A stretch of DNA of 64,000 nt from Xylaria sp. FL1777. Taxonomy: Eukaryota; Ascomycota; Sordariomycetes; Xylariales; Xylariaceae. The notes below the pieces were generated by a model. The model made no database searches, was not told the DNA's origin, and worked only from the letters and a program-made list of their open reading frames with translations. The stretch covers positions 62,001 through 126,000 of the forward strand of contig MU400613.1 in assembly GCA_022578965.1 (NCBI GenBank), given 5' to 3'. Every line of letters starts with the position of its first letter. Position 1 is the first letter of the stretch. This document shows, in pieces, positions 37,046 through 50,235 of this stretch. Position numbers and translations under genes: made by a program.

Positions 37046-40000
37046 AAAAGCAAGTTATTTTGCTAACGTTTTTGCGTACTTTTATTAACTTTATTAGTAG
37101 GCCTTTTTATTTTTTTTATTTAATTTTGCTTAGGTATACTAGCAGGTTTATCTTTTTTAACTTTAGTTTGTGCTAATTTTTAAAATTAAGTTTAAAGTGC
37201 GCTACTTTTTCGCTTTTTTTCCTTGCTTTTTTAAGCTTTAACTAATATTATCAAATCTTTTTCTATTAATATGCTTAAGTACTTCTGCAGCTAACTTATT
37301 GCTTTATATCTAATATTATAAGTTTTTTGTTAAAATAATACTAAGCTTTAAAAGCAATCTTATATAAAGAATTATTAAACCTAGATTGCTTCTTTTTAAC
37401 AAAGCAAAATAAACATATTATTTATATATAATACAGCTATAAGCTAAACAACAAGTAAAAGTTTTTTTCTCTTTTAGTTTGTTATTTTTATAAGTAGCAA
37501 CAATATGCAAAATTAATACTACGTTGCTATATAGCAATCTTACAAGCTAAATTAAATAGCTAATGTTTGTTATATAAATATACGCAAAAAAAACAAGTAT
37601 AAAAGTAATAAATAAATATTATAAGAAAAAAAGAACATTTTTTTTAACCTGCGTAGCATAAACTATTATAAGTGCTTATATATTAAAAATACCATTACTG
37701 CTAAAAAGCTATTCGAGAAAGCTGCTAAGCAATTTGCTTATGCTATTAAAATTGTTTACAGCAAAAATAAAAGCACTAATTAAAAACCCAGCATAATAAT
37801 TAATAGCAAATAGTATGTTTTGCTTAACTTTCTTTTTATAATTAATACTTCTAATTTTGCTATAGTATTAAATTAATATTATAGTACAACGTTTATAAAT
37901 CATGTTTACGTTTAATAAAGGCTAAACTGCATAAGCGCTAGCTAAAATAAATAAAACAACTAAGCTGCTTAGCAATTTGCTAGTTAGCATATTACACGTA
38001 AAATATTAAAATCTACTAACAAGCAATAAAATAAAAATGTCTATAAAAATAAAATTGTTGCTAAAGCAAATCTTAATAACTTTTTTGCTTTTAAAGGCTA
38101 AGTATTCTTTTTTAGCTTTATGTTAAACTTTTTTAAGCTTACAAAAGTAAAAGCTTTAAACTTTAACAAAAACGCTACTATTATACTTAAGACGTTGCTT
38201 AGCATTTTATAATCTAGATTTAAAAAATTCCTTAAAAAAATACGAACTAATTTAATAAAAAGTAATAATTACTTATTATATTTAAGCATATAAGCAATAA
38301 TTTTATATTAAACAATTAAATTTATTACTTTTTTGCATTATTTTTTGCTTTTTTGCTTTTAAGCAATTATTTTATATTAAACGTTTTTTAACTTAATAGT
38401 TGCTTTAATTTTAGTATAAATAGCTTAATAAACCTCTTAAAAATTCATATTCTATATATATGTATTCTTTTATAAATTTATATATACGCATTTATATACC
38501 TTGCATATATAACTTTTATATATGTACTAAAGTATGTTTTTTTTTGCCTTTTTTTTGTTTTTTGCAAGTATTTCTTACTAAGATAATCTTTTATTTGCTA
38601 TTTTATATATTTGCTTTTTGTATATTTGCTGCTTATATATTTGCCTTTATATATTTATTTCTTTTGTTTTATTTGTTTCTTTTATTTTATTTGTTCTTTT
38701 TATATATTTTTTTATTATCTTTCTCTTTATAAATATATATTTATTATTAGTTATTTATTGCTTATATTTTTTTTAAACATTGTTTTTATTATATATTTAT
38801 TTTTTGTTAACATTATTTTGCTAATAAGTTAGCGCTATTATATTTTTATAAAACTATATTTTGCTTTGCTTTGTTATACTAATAATTTATATGTAAATAT
38901 AGCATGTAGCAACTTTAGCAAAAAGCAGCTATATAAAATCTTTAAAAGCCTTAATAATTTATTTAAGTCTTAAAGCAAAAGCATTAAAAAAACATATTTA
39001 GTAACACATAGAAAAGCTTTCGTAAAATAAAACAAGCTTTCTATAAGCAAAAAGATTAATAAAGTTCTTTGTGCTATTTAAGCTAACTAATATATTATAA
39101 TTACTAATAGTACTAGGTTTAATAAAACTACTGTTATTTTAGCTATTATTATTATTAATAACTTTTTTTTTTAACTTGTAGTTATTTATATATAGCTATG
39201 TATCTTTTTTGCTATTACTATTGCTAAACATGTTGCAAAGCAGCAAAATATCCGTTTTAGTAAAAAAATCTGTTCTATTGTTTGCTTTAAAAACTAAAGG
39301 TTTTTTAAAACTTGCTTAGTATTTATAACAAACAGAATACTAGTTTGCAAATCTAATTCTAACCTTAATTTTAAAAGATATTTCTGCGTTATTTTAAACA
39401 AGGTTTACAAAAAAACGATAAATATAAACCTTTTAATTGCTAGGCTTAAAGTTGCTATATTAAAGCAACTAAACTTTTATGTTATTATTAATATATAATA
39501 GCTGTTTTTTTATTAGTACTTTTTTTTTATTATTTACTTTTGTTATAGTGTTAGCTATAATAAACATTAATAAGTTTGTAACATATTTTACTTTAGCAAG
39601 TAATACTTCTTTTTATTTATATATTAAAAGCAATATTTTTTTTGTGTTAACTTACTAGCTTGCAACTATAGTTTTAAACTTTTGCAAAATGGCTTATATA
39701 TAGTTCGTGTTTATTATTAACGTTAAACTTGCGTTTTTAAGCAATTGTTTAATTTTTATGCTAAGTAAAAAGAAAATTAAATAATTAACTGCTATTATTA
39801 AAACATATTATAAAACAGTTAAGGTTTTTACTTTATATGCTAGCTTATTAGCAAATTAATAGCAGTTAATCTATTTGCTTAAAGATTTTACCAAGTTTTA
39901 GCGTATTATTATTTTTTCGCTTATTGCTAAAGCAAGCATTACTATTAATAGCGTTGTTTTTATTATTAATAGTAGGCTTTAGAAAACCATGTGTTAAAAT

Positions 40001-42057
40001 CTTTAAGCCTGCATTTATTAATTTTTGCTTGGCTTTATTTTAAAGAATTTTATAAAGCAGTATTATAGCTACTATAGTTAAATAAAGCCTAGTTATTACT
40101 TTTTATGCTTTACTAAAGACTTTGCTAATAACTTTATGCGTAAAACCGCTATTTTAGCTATTTTGCGAAAACTTATAGCTAATGTTTACTTTAAAATTAA
40201 AGCTATAGCTTAAGGCAACCTTTTATTAAGTAAGATGTTTTAGTTTAACTAGCTTAATTTTCTTAGTTTAAAGCAATATATAATAGCTTTTTAATATTTT
40301 ATAGCTTTATATGTTATTACATGTTATTTATTATTATTATTTATTTATAGCTTATATAATCTTTTGTTATAAGGCTTATATATTTTTATTAAGCAATAAT
40401 ACTAAAAAGCTTAGCAGTATTATTACACTAAATAAACTTAAAGCTGCTTGGTTTTTTAGCTACTTTAAGTAGTACTATATTATTTTAGCTACTTATAACC
40501 TTAGCTATAGTAAAAAAGTAGCTGCTATTATAGCTTGTTTTAAGGTTAACAATTTTATTTTTGTTATACTTAGGTTAATTAAAATAGTTATAGCTAAAGT
40601 ATAATAGCATTTTATTTTTTTAAGTTTAAATTATATATATATTCTTAACGTATATTTTGCTTATATGCGTTTTTGCTTTAATTTTAATGTTTTTAAAAAC
40701 ATAATTAAAGCATAGTGCTATTATTATTTTATAAATTATATTGCCTTTATTAATGTAAATTAGCTTTATATACAGTTTAGCAACTTTTTTAAAAGATTAT
40801 TTTGTTATATTAAAAGCTTGCTATTAAATCTTTTTGTTAACTTTAATGTTAACTTTTGTAAAACATTTATTTGCAAAGCATTTGCTTGCGGTTTATATAT
40901 TAATATTGCTATAACTATTTGCATAAGCTATTAAAATGCCTTTATTACTATTAATTTTAACACTATTAAATTGTTTAACTTAAGCAGCAATTTAGTTAAA
41001 TAGTATTATAAATAAGTTATATATAATATATTTGTTAAGTTTGCTAGCAAGTTATATTTTACTACTTATATTATTGTTAAATTAAAGTAAATAAAAGTAT
41101 AAACTTTTTTAGTTTTTTGTACTTTTTATGCTTACTTTAAAGTAGAATTTATTATATCTTTAACTTAATAACTTAGCTTGTAAGCTTAAATTTAATAATA
41201 TTTTGCAGCTTAAAGTTGCTAAAGCTTTTTACTTTATAAGTTAAATATTTAGTATACTATTTTTAGCCTTTAAGCTATTTTTTTATAAAGGAAATCTACA
41301 ACTATTATATTTAGTTATGTTATTTATAAAGAAAATTTTATAACTTATATATATAGTATGTTATTTTTTGCCTTTAAGCAATTCTTTTATTTAAATAAAA
41401 AATAAAAAAATAACCTTTATGCGTAAATATTATGTTGCAACATTTTTTATATTGTAGTAATATTTTATTATAAGTGCTTTTAAGTAATATTTTTTTATGT
41501 AATATGTTTTAATTTTACTGTAGTAAAGTTATATTATTAGTATACTAAGTACTATTAAAACTATATTATTAAAATAATAAATATTGCGTTTTTAATTATT
41601 TTAAATATATTTATTTGTTACTGTACTTTTTTTTATATTTTATAAAGTAACGTTAAGTTAAAGTAAATATTTCTGCTAAAACAGTAAATGTAACTGCTAA
41701 GTTAAGTAATTTCTAAAAGTATTAGTTAGCTATACATATAGTAAAGTGCACTAATGCAAGTAATATAGCAAAACTATATAATTAAAAATATAACATAAAT
41801 TTTATTAAAAGTAACTTATAGTGCTTAAGTTACTTTATTAATAATGTTAAGTTTTTTTAAATTAGCAATAATTATTGTTTTATATTTGCATTTTTAAATA
41901 TAAGGCTTTATGTTAATATATATACTATACTACAAACTTAGTATAAAGTTATTTTGTATAGCTAAACATTACATATAAATTTCTATAAAGTAAACTTTTT
42001 TTCTTTTTTTATATTTTAACTTAAAATACTTTTATTTATTATAAATTATTTTATCAC

Positions 42058-42155
42058 ATTTTTTAATTTTTTTTTTTTTCAATATTTTTTATTTATTTTT
42101 TTTTTTTTTTTTTTATTTTTTTTTTTTTTTTTTTTTTTTTTTGTTTTTTTTTTTA
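42058..42155. repeat. Long poly-T tract
   Basis: Nearly pure T over about 100 bases with few interruptions. Probably simple-sequence expansion, or the tail of a minus-strand retroelement. The minus-strand frame at 42195-42407 beside it has no family signature. Confidence 0.85.
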
Positions 42156-42780
42156 ATGCTTTATAGCTTTGCGTTAAGCTTGCTAAGTTAAACGTTATAA
42201 TTTGTTACTTTTAAAAATATGTTTTGCTAAGCTGTTTTTTTCTGTAATATTTTTTTGCAAGTTATATAAAACGTTAAACACGCTTAAATAAGTTATAATG
42301 TTATTAGCTAAATTAGCAAACATGCATTTTTGCTTTTTGTTTGCAAAAATATAGTTTTTGCATATACTTGTACTGCTAATAGTAAGAAAACAGCAAAAAA
42401 AAAACAAATAAACACTAAAGCGTTTAGTATACTTTGTGTCTTTTAGTAGCGTTTTGCATTTTTAGCAAAGCATAGCGTTTTAAGACCTAAAAAGCTAAGT
42501 AATAAACCCTATAGCATAATACTTTTGCTGTATAATCTTTAAAAAATACTTTTTTTAAGAGCTACTTTAAAAGGCTTTAATATAAAAAGGCTTTGCTTTT
42601 TTTAGTAAATCTAGGTTTAATTTTTTTTTAATTGTTTTATTAATAAGCAAAAGATTAAAGCATTTTAGATTTAGCTTTTATTTAACGTATATATTAAAAG
42701 CTATGCTATTTAAAATCTTAATTTTTATGTTAAATATAAACTAAAGTTTTTAAGTTAATATAATTATTTTAATATATAAA

Positions 42781-42869
42781 AATAAAAGCAGAAGTAAAAG
42801 CAAAACAAAAAGCAAAAGCGAAACAAAAAGCAAAAATAAAAGCAAAAAGCAAAAATAAAACAAAATACT
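42781..42869. repeat. AAAAGC/AAAACA tandem simple repeat
   Basis: Irregular repeats of AGCAAAA and AACAAAA with one GCGAAAC, purine-rich on the plus strand. Confidence 0.8.
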
Positions 42870-45026
42870 AAAAAAACTCTTACATAATTCTAATTCACTG
42901 TAATAAGTAGTGTTTTTTTAGTATATTCTTAAAAAAATTGCTAGATCGTTTTAATTTTGTTAAAAAAGTAATTTTGTGCTAGCTTAAAGAATTTGTTGGT
43001 TTTTTAAGGTTTTAATATAACGTTTTCTATAATTTTGTCTTTAATTTTTATAGCATAAATTTTATTAAAAAAATACTTAGGTATCTTGATTTTATGTTTA
43101 ATGTTATTATTTTTATTATAAGTGTTATTTTTTTGATTTATTGCTATAGTAATGCTTATAAAAGTAAGCTTTAGGTGTAATTTTTGCGCAAGTATAAATA
43201 TGTTATAAATATAAAGAACTAATAGCTAAGTAGTTGCAAAAAAAAGTCTATAAATTTAGCATTATATTAAATACTTAAGTATTTTAGTTATTTATTATAT
43301 ATTTATTACTTATTTAAACCTTAGTACTTATATATTTATTATTTAAATTTAATATTTTAATACTTAAGTTTTTAAATAAATACTTTATATATATAAGTAA
43401 TAAATATATTACTAAATATATTATTGTTTTATATAATTATTGTACTTTTTTTAAAACATGTTAAACTTTGTGTTTTTTTTTAGTTATTTTGCTAGATTTT
43501 TTGGTAAGTATATATATTAAGCAATATAATAACTAATAATTACTTGTTAGCTAAAAGGTCTAAAGTAATATAGCTATAATTATTGTTTTTTTGCTATAAA
43601 TTTCTAATAGTTTTTTTTTTTTTATTTTAATAAGCTTATAGCATTTTATAACATTATTGTTAAACTAATAATATATAGCTTAAAAAGGTTAAAACTAAGC
43701 TAGCTATTAATATTAAATGTTAAACAAGCTATTTTAAACTAAAAATACAACACTTATACCACTTATATAATAAAGTGACTTAAAATAGGCACTTTTTTAT
43801 AAATAAGCAAAAAAAGGCATTTATTTATATATATATGTTATATGCTAAGTAAGTGCTTACTATAATTTTTATTTCTATAAAACTTATTAATGTATTTTAT
43901 ATAGTTTTTTTAATTTTTTTTTTTATAGCTTTTCTTTTTTTACTTACTTTTAATATTTATATAGGTTTTATTTTATAAAACTTTTACAGGTATTAATATA
44001 TACTATTTTTTTATTACTTATTACTAAATTATAAATTTTTTAACGTTTTTATTTTTTTAATAGGCTTTTTTACACATTTTTTATATTAATTATAAAGTAA
44101 AGCTATTAAGCTTTATATAAAAAAGTTTAATAGCTTATGCATAAAAGTACTATTTAGCTAGCTAAAAATGTACTTTTGCTTTACTTTAAAATGCTTATTT
44201 TACACTTAAAGAGTTTTATAAACAATATTATGTTTTTGCGTTTAATAAGCAGTAACTTAAGCAGCATATAGCTTTAAAAGCTTTTTAAAATTAATAATAG
44301 TAGCAAAAAAGCTAGTAAAGTTAAGGTTTTTTTGCTTAGTTTTCTTTTTTTTAACTTAGAAAATCTGCAACTTTAGCTAAATATTAGCTTGTATAAACTA
44401 GAATTTCTTTATATGTAGTTTGCAGATAATAATGCGTATTAAGCTTAATAAATGCTTCTTGCTTTTGTTAACGCAGTAGTTAAGTATAATACTTGCGAAG
44501 CGCTTAATACTTACAAAGTTATTAAGCTTGTTTAATATGTTTTAAAGCTTATTAATACTGCAACGTTTAAGCTATGTTTTAGTGCTTTTTTTAACGGTAT
44601 AAAACCTAGTACGTTTTTTTCTAACTGTATAGTAAACAATATTTAGCATTAAAATCTGCGTTATGTTGTTTTAAGCATACGTAAAATTGTTTAAAAATAA
44701 ACATCCTAAGAATTAGTTATTTTAAACACTATTATTGCTTAAATGCTTTTGTTTAGCTTACTTTTCTATAAACAAGATTTAAATTTTAAAGCTACTATTG
44801 CTTTTTACTTTAAACTTGTTTAAAAGCTATAATTTATAAACTACTATTAATTATTTAAATATAGTTATATAAGTTATTTAATTCTTTAAAGCAATTAAAG
44901 CTTTAGCTTTGCTGCTGCTTGTGCGCTAGCAGCTATTTTTTATATTTTTGCTACGCATATAAAAGGTCCTTTATTGTTAAAATTTTTTAATAGCTTTATA
45001 AACAAGGTTTCTTAGTTTATATAATA
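42870..45026. other. AT-rich stretch with one weak LINE-like candidate
   Basis: No firm gene. The only candidate for coding sequence is at 44391-44700, listed separately. A stretch at 43260-43440 is rich in TACTTAAGTA and TTTATTAC palindromic pieces. Confidence 0.5.
44391..44700 (+). pseudogene. Possible decayed non-LTR reverse transcriptase
   Basis: A plus-strand frame reads FADNN (44409-44423), a possible decay of the FADD box of LINE reverse transcriptases. About 90 codons with relatively few stops follow. A pure A run of 22 bases at 46676-46697, 2.3 kb downstream, would fit a LINE poly(A) tail. No second RT motif could be confirmed on either side, so this may be chance. Confidence 0.2.
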
Positions 45027-45161
45027 TTAACTTAGCTAAATCTTTAATAAGACTTAACTTAGCAACATTTTTAGTAAAACTTAGCTTAGCTATATTTTTA
45101 GTAAAACTTAACTTAGTTAAATCTTTAATAAAACTTAACTTAGCTAAATCTTTAGTAAAAC
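45027..45161. repeat. 27-bp tandem repeat, five units
   Basis: Units at 45027, 45054, 45081, 45108 and 45135, of the form TTAACTTAGCTAAATCTTTA plus GTAAAAC. Period is 27 bases, with differences largely transitions. Confidence 0.9.
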
Positions 45162-46009
45162 TTTACTTTTAGCTTTTTTAAATCTTATAACAAACCTTTT
45201 AAGTTTTATTATTTTATAAAATATATATTTATAACAATTTTCCTTTTTTGATTTTATTCTTTAGCTTACTATAATTAAATAAGATTTAGCAAAAAAAGCA
45301 ACTTTAAACTATGCAAAATATGCTTATATAAAAAACTCTAATTATATATTTAAACCTTAAAAATAAAAAGTTCTTATAAAGTATAAGCTTATTAATACTT
45401 TTTGTTATATATATTGCTATATATTACTAAAAAATACTTATTTAAATATAGCTATTAATGTTTTGCATTATTTATAGATTGCTAAATGTACTTTAGTTAT
45501 AAACTTAAGCTTTAGTAACTTTATTATGTTTAACCTAAATAGCAATTTTATAAAAAATAATTTTAAATCTAAAGAAACAATTAATAATGCTATTTTATTT
45601 CTTAATTAGATTAAGCAAGCTAAAATATTAAAAAGCAACTGTTAGCTTTTACTTAAGCATATTAAAAACTTTAATTATTAAACTGCTATTTTTATTGATT
45701 TATTCTATAATAAATTCTATTATATTAACTCTTTATACTTTTTTGTTTATTATAACATTTATAATAAGGTATTTACTGCAGTTTAGCATAAATAGCTGCT
45801 TAACTTATTACTGCTTTATTTTCTAGTTTATATTTTTATTTCTTAATAGCAAAATAGTTATAGTTGTAGCTATATTTTTTTTTATACTTTGTACTTTATA
45901 TTCTATAACTTAGTATGCATAAAAATGCTGCTTAAGTTGTTAAAAACGCTTGTTTACTAACGTACAAACTTTAACTAAATGCTTAAAGCATTTAGTAATT
46001 ATATAGAGG

Positions 46010-46236
46010 TCCGTTTTTTAGATGTTTTACTAAAGGTTCCTTTTTTGAATGTTTTGCTAGCATTTAGTTATTAAGCAAAAGTTTACTTTTTGGATGTTAT
46101 TTTAAAGGTTTACTTTTTAGATATTAATAATTAAGCAAGGTTTTATTTTTTAAATGTTTTATTAAAGCTTTGCTTTTTAGATATTAATAATTAGAAATAA
46201 AACTGCTTTTTAGATGTTTTGCTAGGGGTTTACTTT
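46010..46236. repeat. Alternating two-unit minisatellite
   Basis: Units alternate between TTTACTTTTTAGATGTTTTxxTAAAG and TTTACTTTTTAGATATTAATAATTAAGC-like forms, 26-34 bases each, about seven in all. Confidence 0.75.
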
Positions 46237-46675
46237 TTAAATATGTTTTTTTTTTCCTATAATGCGCCTTTAATTCTAATAAATTAGTTTTTAATTCTTA
46301 AGCAAGTTTTTAACGAAGCTTTAACTGCATAGCAAGTTATGTTTTCTAAAATATTATATATTAAACTAAGCTATATTGAACTAGCTTAAGCTACTAGAAG
46401 CAAAAATAGATTTTGTTAAAGTATTTTTTACAAAATTCCTAAAACTAAACTTGCTGCTACTTTACTTTTAAAGTTCTTGCAAGCCTTTTTACTACTTAAT
46501 TGCGCAAAGCAATTTTATTAAAAGCAAATTAAGGTTTTTTATGCATAAAGAAATAATTCTTAGTATAAAGCAGCATATTGCTTACTATTTTAACACTTAA
46601 ATATGTAGCAAGGTTAAAAGTGGTTTAATGCTTAGGTTTATAAATTTCTGTTTAAACCTAAAAAATCTTAAACTT

Positions 46676-46697
46676 AAAAAAAAAAAAAAAAAAAAAA
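46676..46697. repeat. Poly-A run, 22 bases
   Basis: Uninterrupted A, one of the few long plus-strand A runs in this part of the window. Possible 3' tail of the weak LINE candidate at 44.4 kb. Confidence 0.7.
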
Positions 46698-47125
46698 CAA
46701 GTAATCTTTAAGCATTTTTTTAGGTAAGTTTTCTTTACAAAAAGTTTATATATAAAATAAAGTTAAAAAAGTACACTAAAGATCTTTTAAGCACTTTAGT
46801 ATATATATAAAATAAAATATTAGCTTACGCTTTATTAAGCAAAAAAGCAAAATACTTTACTATTTAATGTTTTAATATAATGTTTATTGTTATATATAAT
46901 TAATTTAAGCTTTGTAACCTTTAATGCTAATATATATTAAATTAGCAAAAGCTAAATAGCTTTACTTAAGTGCATAAAAGTGTAAAGTGCTTTATTTAAG
47001 TTTTTAGCATAAAAGTGCAAAGTATGTTATTATATGTTTTTTTAAACGCTTTTTTTGTTTTGTGCATTAAGTATACTACAGTAATTAAAAGTAAAATAAA
47101 AGCTAATATTAAGCTTAAAACTAAC

Positions 47126-47164
47126 TTTATTTTATATATAATAATCTATTATAGCTGCAAAAGT
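47126..47164. repeat. 39-bp exact dispersed repeat (second copy 49064-49102)
   Basis: The 39 bases around ATATATAATAATCTATTATA are identical in both places. Further related pieces follow in the same order: TTTAGGGCTTTTTAAC at 47508 and 49166, and AAATTAGCAAAAxxTAAATAG after each. So 47.1-47.6 kb and 49.06-49.26 kb are two copies of one unidentified repeat with internal deletions. Confidence 0.8.
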
Positions 47165-47214
47165 ATTGCTAATAATTGTTACGTTAAAATATTAGCTAAA
47201 CTATAAGCTTTTTT

Positions 47215-47340
47215 AAAAAAGCAAATTATGCTTGTAGCTTAAAAGTAGCTAATAGTAGCTATTTATTACTTACTTTTAAAAAAGCAAATTATGCTTATAG
47301 CTTAAAAGTAGCTAATAATAGCTATTTATTATTTGCTTTT
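47215..47340. repeat. 63-bp tandem duplication
   Basis: Two units, 47215-47277 and 47278-47340, with the core AAAAAAGCAAATTATGCTTR and differing by a few transitions. Confidence 0.9.
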
Positions 47341-47799
47341 AGAGCTTTTTTAAAGCATAAACTTATTATATATAGCTGTTTATACATAGTTAATTTACTA
47401 TTTATAACTATTATTACATTAAGCTAAAATAACATACATTTATTGCTTTTATACTAGTTAACTTTTATATAATAAGCGTTTATATACTTAAACATAATAA
47501 TAATTAATTTAGGGCTTTTTAACCTTTTGTTTGCTTATATGTCTTAAATTAGCAAAAATTAAATAGCTTTACTTCTGGTTTTAATTTAACGCAGTATAGT
47601 ATACATTTAAAGCTTATGCTTTTTTAAGCTAAATAAATTCTGCTTTTTTATACTGCACACAAAATAAGCATACTTAATATTTGTATACTTATTTTTAGCT
47701 TATTAACTTAACACTTTAGCTTTTATTACTTTGTTATTTTAATTAGATTTAGCTTTACGTTTATGCTTAGCTTTGTTTACGTAAGCTTATAGGTTTAAA

Positions 47800-48115
47800 G
47801 TTATAAAATATAATAATATAAGATAATAATATTTTTAGCAATAGTATAATATGTTATAATATTATGTTTAAAGAACGCAACAAAGGTAAACTTATTTTTA
47901 TTTTTCCGTTTTATGTATAACTTAACTTTAATATCTTAATAAAATGAACATTAACTTTTGGCTATAAATATAAAACATAATAATAATGTTTTTAGCGATA
48001 GTATAATGCGTTATAGTATTACGTTTAAAAAAAAATACAACAAAAATGCTTACTTTTATTTCTTTGTTTTAATTTAACTTTAATAGCCTAATAAAGTAAA
48101 TAGTGACTTTTAGCT
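47800..48115. repeat. 157-bp diverged tandem duplication
   Basis: TTTTTAGCRATAGTATAATR recurs at 47832 and 47989, with matching sequence on both sides to about 48115. Units have diverged by transitions plus small indels. Confidence 0.8.
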
Positions 48116-48364
48116 AATAGCTTACTAATTGCTTAAAAAACCTAGTTAGCAGCAGGTTTTTCTTTATATAATTATAAATTATTAAAATAACGTACATAAT
48201 TATAAACTAAATATAAAGAAAAAAGTTTATATATATAGTTTGCTTATTATGCTTTTTAGTGATTTAAAAATGCAAAAAGTCAAGGTTTAACAGTTATAAT
48301 GTTTTAACGCTAATGTTTATAATTTTGTAAGCTTTAATATATACGCTTATATATTTAAGCTTTT

Positions 48365-48600
48365 ATAAGCTTTAACGTATATACTACAAACATTTAAACT
48401 TTTGTAAGCTTTTTATAAGCTTTTAATATAAAGTACTATATATATATAGACTTTTGTAAGCTTTAAACACTATATATACGTTTATATGCTTAAGCTTTTA
48501 TGAGCTTTTTGTAAGCTTTAACGTATATACTACATACGTTTAAGCTTTTATAAGCTTTTTGTAAGCTTTTAATATAAAATATTATATATATACGTATGCT
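48365..48600. repeat. 147-bp repeat built of AAGCTT palindromes
   Basis: TAAGCTTTAACGTATATACT occurs at 48365 and 48512. Within and around it are many TTTTRTAAGCTTTTTGTAAGC motifs and ATATATACGTA palindromes. The second unit is incomplete. Confidence 0.8.
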
Positions 48601-49557
48601 ATAAAGCACTTACTAAAATAAAGTAAAGCTATTAAATAAGCTAAAAATAAGTAAGCTTAAGCTTAATTACATAGTAAAAATAGGTTGTTCTAAATTATAA
48701 AACGCTTGCTTTGCAAAAAAAAAAACACTAATATAGAAAATAGCTATATTATATTTAACCTTTAAGACTTTATACCTTTTATAACTGCTAATTAATTAAA
48801 ATTAGGCCTTATAAGTTAAAAGAAGTTGCAGAAAAGCTTTTAAAAAGCAATATTGCATAACTGTAAAAGTAATATAATAGTTTGAACTCTTTTAAATAAT
48901 AGCTTAATTTTTGTTTAAAATAACCTTTTTATTTTTATTTTTCTAAAGATTAAATAAATAAACAAACTAATCTAATAATTTATAAACGCGTATAACGTTA
49001 AAGTATAGCATAGCAAGTATAATAAAAGTAATATGCTAAGATTTAAAACTAAATAGTTAATTTTTTATTTTATATATAATAATCTATTATAGCTGCAAAA
49101 GTCTATGCTTTTTATTTAAGCTATTATTAAGCATAGTAGCTATTCTTAAGTTTATATATAATTAGTTTAGGGCTTTTTAACTTCTGTAGTTTGCTTATAT
49201 ATCTTAAATTAGCAAGATCTTAAATTAGCAAAAGCTAAATAGCTTTATTTTTAGTATGCAAAACAGTTTTAATAAGTTTTAATTTATTATAGTATAGTTT
49301 TAGTGTTTTACTAAACTATGCATTTAAAAATAGCATAAAGTGTTTAGTTAGTTTAATACGTATAATAGCAAGCAATTAAGCTATTAATAAAACTAATCTA
49401 AAATATATAAATACGAATTAACTTGTAAGCTTACATAAAGTATAACTATTAATATAGCATTAATACAAAAAATAGCTACAGTTATTTTATAAGATTAAAA
49501 TTAAAAGCAACTAAATGTTTTTAAATAATTTATTAAGTTTAATTGTTTAAAATTTTT

Positions 49558-49747
49558 AACGTTTAATAGTTTTTTAACGTTTGATATTTTTTAACGTTTA
49601 ATTGTTTTTTAACATTTAATATTTTTTAACGTTTAATAGTTTTTTAACGTTTGATATTTTTTAACGTTTAATTGTTTTTTAACGTTTAATTGTTTTTTAA
49701 CGTTTAATAGTTTTTTAACGTTTAATATTTTTTAATGTTTAATAAAC
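49558..49747. repeat. 17-18-bp minisatellite, eleven units
   Basis: Units of AACGTTTAATAGTTTTTT and variants (TTGATA, TTAATTG, TTAATA). Units 1-3 are repeated as units 5-7, giving a higher-order repeat. AACGTT is palindromic and keeps CpG in almost every unit. Confidence 0.93.
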
Positions 49748-50235
49748 GCTTAATAAACATAACGCTAAAAAGCTATAGTATAAAATCTATTTTATATTAG
49801 GTTTTGTTTAGCTAAAACTGCTATAATATTACTTAGCTTTTATTTGTTTAGCTATTAATATTTAGCAGCTAATCTTTATATAAAATGATTTTATCTTTTC
49901 TTGCATTAAGGTTAGTTAAAAAAAAGTCAGCTTTTAATTACTTAGTTACTTAGTTTTATAAAGCAATTTAAACTATTATAAATTAAAAAGTTTTAGTTTA
50001 GCATGCATTTTTCTAACTTATATTGCTTGCTAATATAAGTAATATTATAAGTATAAAATATAATTAAACTTTTAAAACTTTAATATTTTTTTGTTAATTA
50101 ATTAATAACTTTAATTAAAGCAAATATATTAATAAAAAGCGTATATTAAGTTATAAATGCAGGTTAATTTTTTTTTTTAAATTTTGTTAAATAATAAGGT
50201 TTAAACAAAGTATAGCTGCTAAAAGTATATTATAG

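Larger units (their letters stand above)
36413..42034. other. AT-rich stretch, no recognisable gene
   Basis: Apart from the tandem repeats listed inside it I see no gene. The Phe/Leu-rich frames at 38460-38832 are low-complexity T-rich DNA. A FANNF frame at 40133-40147 resembles a decayed RT box, but its context does not support a retroelement. Confidence 0.6.
46920..50235. other. Repeat-dense AT-rich block without genes
   Basis: Three kilobases composed largely of tandem and dispersed repeats (47126, 47215, 47800, 48365, 49064 and 49558), mixed with unassignable AT-rich DNA. Short frames such as 47015-47206 overlap repeat units and are not called. Confidence 0.7.

Noticed and set aside
40133..40147. 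FANNF as a decayed RT box
   Set aside because: Flanking frame shows no second RT motif; a short box alone is expected by chance in such AT-rich sequence.
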